Shown here one piece after another: positions 18,869 to 27,234 of a DNA stretch of 36,370 nucleotides. Below the pieces are notes generated by a model, which saw only the letters and a list, made by a program, of their open reading frames with translations, was not told the origin of the DNA and ran no database searches. This DNA comes from Bacteroidota bacterium (GTDB lineage Bacteria > Bacteroidota > Bacteroidia > Bacteroidales > Prolixibacteraceae): NCBI GenBank assembly GCA_030698405.1, contig JAUYMU010000073.1:1-36370 (forward strand), read 5' to 3'. Numbering within the stretch: position 1 is the first letter of the stretch; each line of letters opens with the position of its first letter. The translations under genes and the position numbers were made by a program.

Positions 18869-20629
18869 TTATTTACTGAACTTTTCTATTCGAATGATTT
18901 GCTTTCCGGATAAAATCTTACAGAAGTAAATCCCCTGCCGGAGTGAATTCACATTCAGGCTGATCTGTTGACCTGATTCTACATTGAAGAAGCTTTGCGA
19001 TGAAATTGTTCTTCCGGCGATATCGCATATTTCCAGCTGTATTTCGTTCAACCGGCTTCCGGAGTAATGAACATTTAACACATCTTTTACAGGGTTGGGA
19101 TACAGTTTTACTGATGCTGCGGCGTGATCGGGTTTGACTCCCGTAGCCATTGTTTTCAGCGAAATTATTTCGGAATACACCACATTTCCGGCTACATCTT
19201 TCAGAATCATATTCGATTCGCTGGTTCCGCAGTTGATTAAATTGAGCGCAACACTGTCGTTTTTCACAATCGTTCCGTCGCAGAGGTGCCATTCAACGGT
19301 TAAGTCTCTGTTGTCCATGTCGAACAGAATGAACGGATTGTCTCTTGTTCCGGTAACCCACCAGTTATACGGGGCTTCGGTCACCGTGCCGTCCGAATTG
19401 AATACGAAGGTTCCTGAAACATAAGTACCATCAGGAGTTACCGCTTTTACCGTGTACATTTGAGTTGGGCACAGGCCTTTTACTTCCTGACCTTCGGCAC
19501 CGGTTGACCAAACGTATTGGTCGGCTTTGACCAATGAATCGTTCATGTAAACCTGGGCTTTTGCCCAACCTGCGCACGACGACATATAAATTGGAAAGCT
19601 TGATTCGTAGCGCATTGTATAAATGTTGGCGGGTTCGGTAACGTATGTTGTATCGGGTTTTACTTCGGCAACATAAATATCAATGGTTTCGCACCAGGTC
19701 GCAACACAACCGGTAGCTGTTTTCACCGTCAAACACACATTCCTGAAAGGATTTGGATCTCCAAGAATACTGTCTTCTACAATCGGATAATTGAAAATAT
19801 GGGTCGGATTGGCTTCTTCGCTTGTATTTCCATCACCAAAATCCCAGTGCCATCCGGTTGGTTCGGGCCATGCTTTTGAATAAAAATCCAATACCAGTGC
19901 CGGAGCAAAAGTTTTTACATCGTAATTGACCGAATATCCGAAAGTCGCTTCGCAATCAGCAGGTTTTGGATCGGCAGGATCAACAGGTTGATCAGGATTG
20001 ATGAGATAAACTGCGTCACAGTATGTATCGGTGCAATTGTCGGGTCCTGTAACCGTAAGGCAAACTTTTCGCTCGCGTTGGGTGAGATCGAAAGTTACGA
20101 TTGGCTCTTTTTCGGTGCTTATTTTACCATCATCGAATTGCCACGAATATTGCAACGATTCGCCTTCCGAGAGGTTGGTCAACTGAAACGAAGCGGTTCC
20201 TGCAATCGAATCATAAGCAGTTTGATAATACTTGAAACCAGCTTTACACGATGGTTGCACGGAAGTCGTTCCATCCATGATATTGATGATTTCGGAGTAA
20301 AAGCTTTTGCACGTGTCCGAAGTCAGAACCGTTAAGCTGACAGTACGGTATGGACTGAATTTTACAGTTGGCCCTGCTAAAGGGTGGTTAAACACAAACG
20401 TCGGATTTTGTTCGGTACTGGTATTACCATCGCCAAAATCCCAAAACCAAAACGCTACATTTCCCTCGGAACGATCGAAAAAGTCGATGGCTGTTGCAGG
20501 TAAAATCGACATTACTTTGTCGTTTACTGCATATTTGAATGCCGCTTTGCAATTTCCATCTGTAATACTGGTCTGTGCGCTGGCCATCATTCCCGATAAC
20601 AACAATGCGATAAGTAAAAGTTTTCTCAT
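18869..20629 (-). CDS. Secreted PKD-repeat protein with T9SS C-terminal sorting domain
   Basis: A 586-residue protein from ATG 20629, chosen because it begins a clean signal peptide (MRKLLLIALLLSGMMASAQ). The open frame runs 55 codons further upstream without signal-like character. Three PKD domains are seen by their motifs: FWFWDFGDGNTSTEQNPTFV, YSWQFDDGKISTEKEPIVTF and WHWDFGDGNTSEEANPTHIF, together covering roughly the first 330 residues. A cysteine-containing region follows. The last 75 residues (VKLYPNPVKDVLNVHYSG, GRTISSQSFF, LRQGIYFCKI) are a type A T9SS sorting domain, so the protein should cross the outer membrane and stay on the surface or be released. No catalytic domain is visible; an adhesin or matrix role is inferred. 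Confidence 0.9.
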   Translation of the reverse strand: MRKLLLIALLLSGMMASAQTSITDGNCKAAFKYAVNDKVMSILPATAIDFFDRSEGNVAFWFWDFGDGNTSTEQNPTFVFNHPLAGPTVKFSPYRTVSLTVLTSDTCKSFYSEIINIMDGTTSVQPSCKAGFKYYQTAYDSIAGTASFQLTNLSEGESLQYSWQFDDGKISTEKEPIVTFDLTQRERKVCLTVTGPDNCTDTYCDAVYLINPDQPVDPADPKPADCEATFGYSVNYDVKTFAPALVLDFYSKAWPEPTGWHWDFGDGNTSEEANPTHIFNYPIVEDSILGDPNPFRNVCLTVKTATGCVATWCETIDIYVAEVKPDTTYVTEPANIYTMRYESSFPIYMSSCAGWAKAQVYMNDSLVKADQYVWSTGAEGQEVKGLCPTQMYTVKAVTPDGTYVSGTFVFNSDGTVTEAPYNWWVTGTRDNPFILFDMDNRDLTVEWHLCDGTIVKNDSVALNLINCGTSESNMILKDVAGNVVYSEIISLKTMATGVKPDHAAASVKLYPNPVKDVLNVHYSGSRLNEIQLEICDIAGRTISSQSFFNVESGQQISLNVNSLRQGIYFCKILSGKQIIRIEKFSK

Positions 20630-20910
20630 AAGATCAGTTTTTTTGAACGTTGATATCTTCATAGACGTGTCAATCAAAAAAAAGGTTGCGCACCTTTGAA
20701 TCAAAAAAATCGGACTACAAAAAAAGCTTTTTAGCTGATCAAAATTGCACTTAATTTGTTGAATAATAAATATTAAACAGCAAGATAAAAACATCGAAAA
20801 AAGAGCAAATATGTTTTTCTGAATAACTATCAGCTTATGGTGCTGGTTTTAAAAGTATGTTACAATCTTATGTAATACCATTTCAAATTGACCCTTTAAA
20901 ATAGCATAAA

Positions 20911-21150
20911 ATGTACCTTTCAATAAAAGATGTAAAACCTCTGGAGAATTACCTCTTACTCCTGACCTTTGAAAATGGAGAAAAAAGAGAATTTGATATG
21001 AAACCTTATCTTGATTTTGGAATATTTCAGGAGCTTAAGGATTTAAGATTATTTAGAACGGTAAAAACAAGTTTCGATTCAATTGAATGGGAAAATGAAG
21101 CTGATTTTGACCCGGAGATTTTATATCAAAAGAGCATAAAGATTGATTAA
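20911..21150 (+). CDS. DUF2442 small protein
   Basis: A 79-residue protein with the DUF2442 pattern: an N-terminal KDVKPLENYLLLLTFENGEK strand pair, then REFDMKPYLDFGIFQELKD, and a C-terminal SIEWENEADFDPEILYQKS. Family members are often encoded next to a DUF4160 protein and are suspected toxin-antitoxin or mobile cargo, but that partner is not present on either side here. The gene stands alone between two minus-strand units. Function is unknown. Confidence 0.8.
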   Translation: MYLSIKDVKPLENYLLLLTFENGEKREFDMKPYLDFGIFQELKDLRLFRTVKTSFDSIEWENEADFDPEILYQKSIKID

Positions 21151-21183
21151 ACCAATCTTTACGGTTGTTTATTTCCCAATCCC

Positions 21184-22473
21184 CTAAATCTTCAACTTCA
21201 CATTAACCTTACCCAACAGAGCAGTGATGCCGATAATTATCAGTGCATAAACCATTGATTTACCGAGCCCAATGATACCGGTTTTCAGGAAGATGGGCAG
21301 CGTAAATGCATAAGTTGCCAAACTGTAATAAACATACGGAATGAGGTAACAGGTGAGGGTACTGGTTCCGGCAGGTTTTATCAGGTTGAACCAACTGGCT
21401 TTTCCTTTCAGATCGACCACAAAATAAATCAGGGCAAAAAATCCGAACGCAATGGCATTGCACAAAAACACCCAGCTTGGGGTTGCCTGAATTTTCGAGA
21501 AGATGAAAAAGTTACGCAAAACCAGTCCGCCAACCAGCAGCAGAATTCCGGTTCCGATATAAAATAGAGGTAGCTTTTTTCGCTTTTCGGGATCGGTGGC
21601 ACGGTCGAGCAGGAGACTGGCTGCAATTCCGGCAAAAGCAAAACCCTGAAATGCGCCACCTCCGGGAATGGGAGTTTTCAGCCAACCGGCATGATCGGCA
21701 ATGTTCAGCAAAGTAAATAGCAGCCACGCACCAAGTATCAGCACGGTTGATTTTCGTACGAAAAGGTAAATGGGCGCCGAAATCAGATATGTCCAGCCAA
21801 TGAGTCCCAGAATTCCCCACCACTGCGGGGTCATGTTTGCCGAGCCATCTTCGCCACCTTTGAAAACGAGGAAAAGTGTAATTAAAAGTGCGATTCCGGC
21901 GAGTTGCATTCCGGCGAAAAGGTATTTTTTCCTGTCGTTTGATTTCGGATACACATTCCAGATCAGGAAAAATCCTGCGACCATCAGTATTTGAAACCAC
22001 TGACGGCTCAAGCCCGAAACCTCCACATTCAGATCAGAAATATTGACGGTGAAAAGTCCCATCACCAGCAAAGCCAGCGACCGGATAAGGATATGTGTTA
22101 AAATCTTCAGATTCGTTTCTCCTTTTCCAATCCGGTTGCGGATGGCATAAGGAATCGACATTCCGACGATAAAAAGGAAGCAAGGGAATATAATATCGGA
22201 AAAGCCCAGAAAATCCTGTTTCGCTTCTGCATGTTGGAGCCAGTCTGGAATACCTGTTAACGACCAGAAATCGTTTACAAAAATCATCAGCAACATGGTG
22301 ATTGCCCGGAATACATCGATGGAGAAAATACGGTTCAAAGCCTCCCCCACCCTCCCGAAGTTTCGGGACAAGCTCTCCGAAGGAGGGGAGAAAGAAGAGC
22401 CTCCCCCAAACCCCCTCCCAAAGAGGGGGCTTAAAGAATCGGCAGAATTAGATTTTTTTTTAACCATTTTCAT
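21184..22473 (-). CDS. DUF5009 / heparan-alpha-glucosaminide N-acetyltransferase-like membrane protein
   Basis: A 429-residue membrane protein from ATG 22473, with about ten predicted helices. The core starts NRIFSIDVFRAITMLLMIFV and carries DFLGFSDIIFPCFLFIVGMS with a conserved aspartate pair. The family start is normally close to this SIDVFRA motif. The human relative HGSNAT moves acetyl groups across the lysosomal membrane onto terminal glucosamine. Bacterial homologues (NagX-like) are thought to act on amino sugars. Residues about 8-50 (SPLFGRGFGGGSSF, then ESLSRNFGRVGEALN) are translated from G+C-rich repeat DNA at 22335-22440, so this stretch may be an acquired extension, or the true start may be further in. 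The neighbouring GH20 gene points to a shared amino-sugar role. Confidence 0.8.
   Translation of the reverse strand: MKMVKKKSNSADSLSPLFGRGFGGGSSFSPPSESLSRNFGRVGEALNRIFSIDVFRAITMLLMIFVNDFWSLTGIPDWLQHAEAKQDFLGFSDIIFPCFLFIVGMSIPYAIRNRIGKGETNLKILTHILIRSLALLVMGLFTVNISDLNVEVSGLSRQWFQILMVAGFFLIWNVYPKSNDRKKYLFAGMQLAGIALLITLFLVFKGGEDGSANMTPQWWGILGLIGWTYLISAPIYLFVRKSTVLILGAWLLFTLLNIADHAGWLKTPIPGGGAFQGFAFAGIAASLLLDRATDPEKRKKLPLFYIGTGILLLVGGLVLRNFFIFSKIQATPSWVFLCNAIAFGFFALIYFVVDLKGKASWFNLIKPAGTSTLTCYLIPYVYYSLATYAFTLPIFLKTGIIGLGKSMVYALIIIGITALLGKVNVKLKI
22335..22440. repeat. Two direct copies of a CCTCCCCC-type hairpin repeat inside a coding N-terminus
   Basis: The word GCCTCCCCCA occurs at 22340-22349 and again at 22399-22408. 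Each copy is followed by CCCTCCC and then by a mirrored G-rich arm (GGAGGGGAG near 22382, GAGGGGGCTT near 22423). This gives two hairpin units side by side. Elements of this kind are known between genes in Bacteroidota. Here they are in frame with the DUF5009-like gene. Confidence 0.7.
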
Positions 22474-22515
22474 ATTCAATAACTGACTAAAATTCCAGAA
22501 TTTGCAAGGCAAAAC

Positions 22516-22557
22516 TCCCTTCTCCTTGGGAGAAGGGTTGGGGATGAGGCTTTTGGT
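22516..22557. repeat. Hairpin repeat between the GH20 and DUF5009-like genes
   Basis: CTCCCTTCTCC and GGAGAAGGGTTGGGG form a hairpin at about 22516-22543, followed by GATGAGGCTTTT. It is a variant of the unit at 22335-22440 and lies just after the stop of the GH20-like gene, where it could act in termination or RNA stability. Confidence 0.55.
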
Positions 22558-22558
22558 G

Positions 22559-23665
22559 TTATTTGTGATTTTCAATTTCAGCGAACATGGCCTTAAAGCA
22601 GTTGCTCGACGTGTTTACTCCTTGTTTCTCATCAGTTTTGCGCCCATAAAATTCGTCCATAAACTGTTCTGCGCCCGACCATACCGTCTGCATCATTCCC
22701 TGAAAACGGTCTTTCATTTCAGGAGTAACCGAAGCTCTGAACCGGAACATATCCTGCGTTTGTTTTACCGCATTTTCGGGATTTCGCCATGGACAGGTTA
22801 CTACGTTGAAACCTTTGGTGGCAAAATAAACGGCGGTCTGGTCGGGGCGTTCGTAGTGCCAGTCGCAAATTACCACATCTTTGTAAATCAGGTCGATGGC
22901 GCGGTGGGTGTTGTTCATGCTGGCTTCCCACATTCCTATTCCGGTGGTTTTACCATCAATCAGGCGATCGCCCCAAATCCACAGTTTCCGGTTTTTAAGC
23001 GACAGATGGTTGCGAATCAGGTTCAATTCACCGGCAAACAATTCGGCTTTGTCTTTGCCCGAACAACGCGGACATTTGTCGTCGCCAATGTAAAAAACTT
23101 CGTCCATTCCGGCGTGGAAAGCACTGGTTTCGAAAGCATCGCAAATCTCATCCATCAATGCAAAAACGAGGGTGTGCACTTCGGGATGCAACGGACAGTA
23201 ACTTTTGCAATAGAGTCCGTCGGCATTGGGCCATTCGTATTTTTCGGGCATTTTTACATGCGGCGTTTCGTCGAATTGCGGATAAACTTCGAGTAGATTC
23301 TCATTTTTACCGGCCCACGATTGATGGCCAAGCAGATTTACCTGCGGAATAATCTGAATCTGATTTTTGCGGCAAACATCGACCAGTTTTTTTACATCAG
23401 CTTTCGAGAGAGCCGACTTATTGCGCAATTCAGGATGGCTTTCGTACTGATAATTGTAATCGACCCGCAAAATCAGCGTATTTACTTTTCTTGATGCCAA
23501 TTCATCATCAATGAATTTTACAAAATCATTGAGCCTGTCTGCACCGGGAGCTGCAATGCAAAATCCCCTGACAGGCAGTTCATTTTTGGTAAGGGTTTGC
23601 GAAAATGTTGTATTCAGGAAGAAAATGGAGATGAATACAATAAGGAAAGTGGTTAGTTTAGTCAT
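22559..23665 (-). CDS. Secreted GH20-type glycoside hydrolase (beta-N-acetylhexosaminidase-like)
   Basis: A 368-residue protein with a signal peptide (about 1-22, LTTFLIVFISIFFLNTTFSQ). The rest is a single TIM-barrel-like domain without the usual N-terminal GH20b domain. The key motif FHAGMDEVFYIG (183-194) contains the Asp-Glu pair D188-E189 expected for substrate-assisted catalysis on N-acetylhexosamine. Other barrel landmarks are LILRVDYNYQYESHPE, IIPQVNLLGHQSW and LWIWGDRLIDG. Several cysteines follow the catalytic pair (CPRC at 198-201), which is unusual for a periplasmic enzyme and might bind metal or form disulfides. The downstream membrane acetyltransferase-like gene supports amino-sugar turnover. 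The exact substrate is unknown. Confidence 0.8.
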   Translation of the reverse strand: MTKLTTFLIVFISIFFLNTTFSQTLTKNELPVRGFCIAAPGADRLNDFVKFIDDELASRKVNTLILRVDYNYQYESHPELRNKSALSKADVKKLVDVCRKNQIQIIPQVNLLGHQSWAGKNENLLEVYPQFDETPHVKMPEKYEWPNADGLYCKSYCPLHPEVHTLVFALMDEICDAFETSAFHAGMDEVFYIGDDKCPRCSGKDKAELFAGELNLIRNHLSLKNRKLWIWGDRLIDGKTTGIGMWEASMNNTHRAIDLIYKDVVICDWHYERPDQTAVYFATKGFNVVTCPWRNPENAVKQTQDMFRFRASVTPEMKDRFQGMMQTVWSGAEQFMDEFYGRKTDEKQGVNTSSNCFKAMFAEIENHK

Positions 23666-23804
23666 AGTTTTCAGGTTTTTTCAGGTTAAATAGTTCAGGG
23701 GTTTAAGTTGGAGAAAATTCTGAAAAGATACAAGTGCAACTAAAAGGTAATTTCCGGTTTCGATTCATCAAAAATAAATCCGCCACCCTTACTTTAATTA
23801 AATT

Positions 23805-23848
23805 TTTTAATGGACAATATTGTCCATTAAAATATATTCGTACTTTTG
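23805..23848 (+). promoter_or_regulatory. Promoter and 28-bp palindromic operator of ric
   Basis: TTTTAATGGACAAT and ATTGTCCATTAAAA form a perfect 28-bp palindrome at 23805-23832 with core GGACA-ATAT-TGTCC. TACTTTTG at 23841-23848 matches the -7 consensus exactly. The TTG at 23820-23822, 18 bases upstream, is the likely -33 element and lies in the palindrome. A protein bound there would block RNA polymerase, so repression is expected, relieved perhaps by NO or iron-sulfur damage. The regulator gene is not in the window. Confidence 0.75.
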
Positions 23849-23874
23849 TATCGAAATAATTAATACGAAATAGT

Positions 23875-24696
23875 ATGACAACCGAAAAAAGTGAATTAAG
23901 GACCATTGGTCAAATAGTGGCAGACGACTATCGTGCCGCCGCCATTTTTAAACAGGCAGGAATCGATTTTTGTTGCGGAGGAAACAAATCGATAGAACTG
24001 GCCTGCAGTGAAAAAAACCTTGATGCGGAAAAGTTGACCATTGAATTAAAAGAACTGGAGCTAAGTTCACCCGGACAACATCAGGATTTTAATAATTGGG
24101 AACTGGGTTTCCTGGCCGACTATATTATGAACACGCATCATAAATATGTATTGAAAACCCTTCCTGAGCTGGTGTTTTATACAAAGAAAATTGCCGATGC
24201 ACATGGCGAGAACCATCCGGAGTTATTGGAAGTGGCTTCACTCTTTTCAGAAATAAACAGCGAATTGAGACAACACCTGAAACAGGAAGAGGAAGTTCTT
24301 TTCCCGGCCATCAAAGAGGTGATGAAAAGCAATGCTTCAGAAACAAAAGCTACAATCGTGAGTGAAATTTCGCGCATGAGCGAAGAACATGAATTTGCTG
24401 GTGGTGCGATGGATAAAATCAATGAGATTACCAACGGATATGCGCTTCCTGAAGATGCCTGCAACACTTACCGTGTGGCTTTTAAACTTCTGGAAGAGTT
24501 TGAAGATGATTTGCATACACACGTTCATCTCGAAAACAACATTCTGTTCCGCATGGCAGATCAGATGTTTAGTGCTGATGAGCAGCAAACTTTGATTGAT
24601 CAGTTTGCCGTTGTGGAAAGTGAAGCCGATCCTGAATTTAATGCTGAAAACTCAATCGCTAAAATCGACTTTCTGGCTTCCATTTACATGCAGTGA
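23875..24696 (+). CDS. ric: Iron-sulfur cluster repair di-iron protein (RIC/YtfE/ScdA)
   Basis: A 273-residue cytoplasmic protein that repairs iron-sulfur clusters damaged by nitric oxide or oxidants. The N-terminal ScdA_N domain (about 5-60) carries DFCCGGNKSI with C33-C34. The hemerythrin-like domain (about 75-230) holds di-iron ligands that line up with YtfE by spacing: H89 (NTHHKYV), H134 and E138 (LRQHLKQEEE), H172 (EEHEFAGG), H216 and E220 (HTHVHLENNILF). Length is slightly above the usual 220-250 because of a C-terminal tail (IAKIDFLASIYMQ). The gene is monocistronic, with a 20-base leader, and is controlled from a palindrome over its promoter. It ends before a hairpin repeat. Confidence 0.93.
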   Translation: MTTEKSELRTIGQIVADDYRAAAIFKQAGIDFCCGGNKSIELACSEKNLDAEKLTIELKELELSSPGQHQDFNNWELGFLADYIMNTHHKYVLKTLPELVFYTKKIADAHGENHPELLEVASLFSEINSELRQHLKQEEEVLFPAIKEVMKSNASETKATIVSEISRMSEEHEFAGGAMDKINEITNGYALPEDACNTYRVAFKLLEEFEDDLHTHVHLENNILFRMADQMFSADEQQTLIDQFAVVESEADPEFNAENSIAKIDFLASIYMQ

Positions 24697-24698
24697 TT

Positions 24699-24762
24699 CC
24701 CACAATGACACAAAGGCCACAAAGTTTTTAATATCTCTTTGTGACCTTTGCGGCTTGTGGGA
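24699..24762. repeat. CACAAAG hairpin repeat, copy A
   Basis: The left arm (24699-24724, ending CACAAAGGCCACAAAG) pairs with the right arm (24735-24762, CTCTTTGTGACC...CTTGTGGG) around an AT-rich loop, with a T-run after the right arm. It follows ric and could end its transcript. It is a direct copy of the unit at 25226-25291. Confidence 0.75.
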
Positions 24763-24772
24763 GTTTTTTATT

Positions 24773-25153
24773 CTATAATTCACCCAATATTTTTCTGTGT
24801 ATTCCATCCTTTATCAAATCAACGTTGAAATTAACCAGAAGAGCCAACTTTATTCCGGCAAGTTTCATGTATGTAAGAACGGTTTTGTGATGAACTCTTT
24901 CTAAATGAGCCACTGATTTTAATTCAATGATCAGTTTTTTCTCCATAATAATATCTGCCCTGAACCCAACATCAAGAACCACATCTTCATAAACTACAAT
25001 GACTGGCTGCTGGCGGGTGTAAACAATTCCCCTTTTGTTCAATTCATAGGCAAAGGCAGCTTCATACACACTTTCCAACAATCCGGGTCCGAGGGTTGTA
25101 TGTATTTTAAAACAAATGTCAACGGCAATTTTGGCTAATTCATTCTCTGTCAT
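24773..25153 (-). CDS. GxxExxY protein (PDDEXK_3 nuclease fold)
   Basis: A 126-residue protein of the GxxExxY family (PF13366). The signature GLLESVYEAAFAYEL has G24, E27 and Y30 in the right spacing. The segment GFRADIIMEKKLIIELKSV contains a D67-E77-x-K79 set that matches a PD-(D/E)XK nuclease core, so metal-dependent nuclease activity is possible. Biological role is unknown for the family; members are spread through environmental genomes with patchy distribution. It lies between two direct copies of a hairpin repeat and has a GTAGGA/TCCTAC dyad just ahead of its start codon. Both facts suggest a mobile origin. Confidence 0.88.
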   Translation of the reverse strand: MTENELAKIAVDICFKIHTTLGPGLLESVYEAAFAYELNKRGIVYTRQQPVIVVYEDVVLDVGFRADIIMEKKLIIELKSVAHLERVHHKTVLTYMKLAGIKLALLVNFNVDLIKDGIHRKILGEL

Positions 25154-25157
25154 AGTT

Positions 25158-25174
25158 GTAGGATTTTGTCCTAC
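25158..25174 (-). promoter_or_regulatory. Short dyad 5 bases upstream of the GxxExxY start
   Basis: GTAGGA (25158-25163) and TCCTAC (25169-25174) form a perfect dyad with a 5-base spacer, ending 4 bases before the ATG complement at 25153. It could be an operator or an RNA hairpin that limits translation. Confidence 0.4.
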
Positions 25175-25225
25175 TAATATAAGTTTTTGTTTTATTTTTC
25201 AGATAATCAATTTCTAAAAATATAT

Positions 25226-25291
25226 CTCACAAAGCCACAAAGGCCACAAAGGTTTTAATATTTCTTTGTGAACTTGGTGGCCTTGTGGGAG
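25226..25291. repeat. CACAAAG hairpin repeat, copy B
   Basis: The left arm (25226-25252, containing CACAAAGGCCACAAAGG) and right arm (25264-25291, CTTTGTGAAC...CCTTGTGGGAG) pair imperfectly around a short AT-rich loop. The 16-mer CACAAAGGCCACAAAG and the CTTGTGGGAG end are shared with copy A in the same orientation. It lies just past the stop of the adenine deaminase gene. Confidence 0.75.
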
Positions 25292-25293
25292 TA

Positions 25294-26310
<1,017 letters not shown>

Positions 26311-27087
26311 TTATTTAGATTTTTTCAACAGCAAATCCACCAGATTATTCGCGGCTTTCAGGTTGTCGAAACTTTCGGGCAACAACCAGTGGTCGATGTA
26401 TTCGTTGTAAAGCCAGGGATCGCCAACAGCCATCACATAACCTTTACCGAATTGGGTCTCAGCAATAAAAACCGATTTTCCGTCACCATCCTTCAAAACC
26501 GATTTTGCATCTTTCGACAAAACGATCGGCCCAACTTCTTTCAGGTAAATTTTATTTACTCCTGAAAACAGCGGATGTTCGGGCAGGTTGGTTTCGGCGC
26601 CCATCTCCCAATCGCGGTTAATTACCGGATTCAGCGTTTGTGTTTGAAACCTGAACCCAAACACTTCGGCCAGTTTATTGAAATGAGTGAATTCGCAGTT
26701 AGGGCCGTCGTTGGCCATCAGCAACAGAACGCCACCCTTTTTTACCCATTTTTTCAGGAATTTAAAATCGGCGGCATCCACATAATTTGGATTTGGGTTT
26801 TCTTTGGTGGTATCCGGATCAACAATGATGTAAACATCAACCCCTTTCATCGACTTGCTGTTGGGTTTGCTAGCAATGGTTTTTAATTTGGCGCCGCGGT
26901 TTACAAACAAATCGCCAAGTTGCGAAAATCCGCTCATGGCGCTGTCATCCCAGGTGTAATGGTAAATTTTGCCAGTTTTTGCATTGGTTTCGTGGTTGAA
27001 CCAATTGTCTAAACCAACCGTTTTCTGGGCAAAACTGCCTGCTGCAAGAGCACAAAGAATAATTGACAATGTTATAATCCGTTTCAT
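26311..27087 (-). CDS. Secreted DUF4350 / glutamine-amidotransferase-like protein
   Basis: A 258-residue protein with a signal peptide (about 1-20, ending GSFAQ). The mature part starts TVGLDNWFNHETNAKTGKIY and HYTWDDSAMSGFSQLGDLF, then shows a class I amidotransferase-like (Rossmann-type) fold: VDVYIIVDPDTTKENPNPNY, FLKKWVKKGGVLLLMANDGP, and GYVMAVGDPWLYNEY. This is close to the DUF4350-like module found at the C-terminus of some Bacteroidota GH88/GH105 unsaturated glucuronyl hydrolases, but no hydrolase domain is attached here. No catalytic cysteine at the amidotransferase nucleophile position is evident, so a binding role is more likely. It shares an operon with adenine deaminase, an odd pairing. 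Confidence 0.65.
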   Translation of the reverse strand: MKRIITLSIILCALAAGSFAQKTVGLDNWFNHETNAKTGKIYHYTWDDSAMSGFSQLGDLFVNRGAKLKTIASKPNSKSMKGVDVYIIVDPDTTKENPNPNYVDAADFKFLKKWVKKGGVLLLMANDGPNCEFTHFNKLAEVFGFRFQTQTLNPVINRDWEMGAETNLPEHPLFSGVNKIYLKEVGPIVLSKDAKSVLKDGDGKSVFIAETQFGKGYVMAVGDPWLYNEYIDHWLLPESFDNLKAANNLVDLLLKKSK

Positions 27088-27179
27088 AATGGGTATAAAT
27101 TTTCAGAAATTAATATTTTGGGTAAATGTAAACAACGAGGCCGACATTCACAAAGATGATGAAACGATAAAACAGCGGT

Positions 27180-27211
27180 TTAATTTTCTTCCGGCAAAAC
27201 GTATATCTTTG
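27180..27211 (+). promoter_or_regulatory. Promoter of the ABC-F gene
   Basis: TATCTTTG (27204-27211) matches TAnnTTTG exactly. TTA at 27180-27182, 21 bases upstream, is one base off the -33 TTG. The leader before the ATG at 27235 would be about 17 bases. Confidence 0.55.
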
Positions 27212-27234
27212 CGCCTTCAAAAAAACAGGATAGA

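Noticed and set aside
20630-20794. Longer start for the PKD/T9SS protein
   Set aside because: The added 55 residues spoil the signal peptide that begins at 20629, and the DNA there has leader-like composition.
22335-22557. CRISPR-like array in the G+C-rich repeats
   Set aside because: There are only two or three units, they are palindromic throughout, and there are no unique spacers of constant length or cas genes.
22502-23296. A 264-codon plus-strand frame antisense to the GH20 gene
   Set aside because: The minus-strand gene has a signal peptide and catalytic motif; the plus-strand translation has no recognisable domain.
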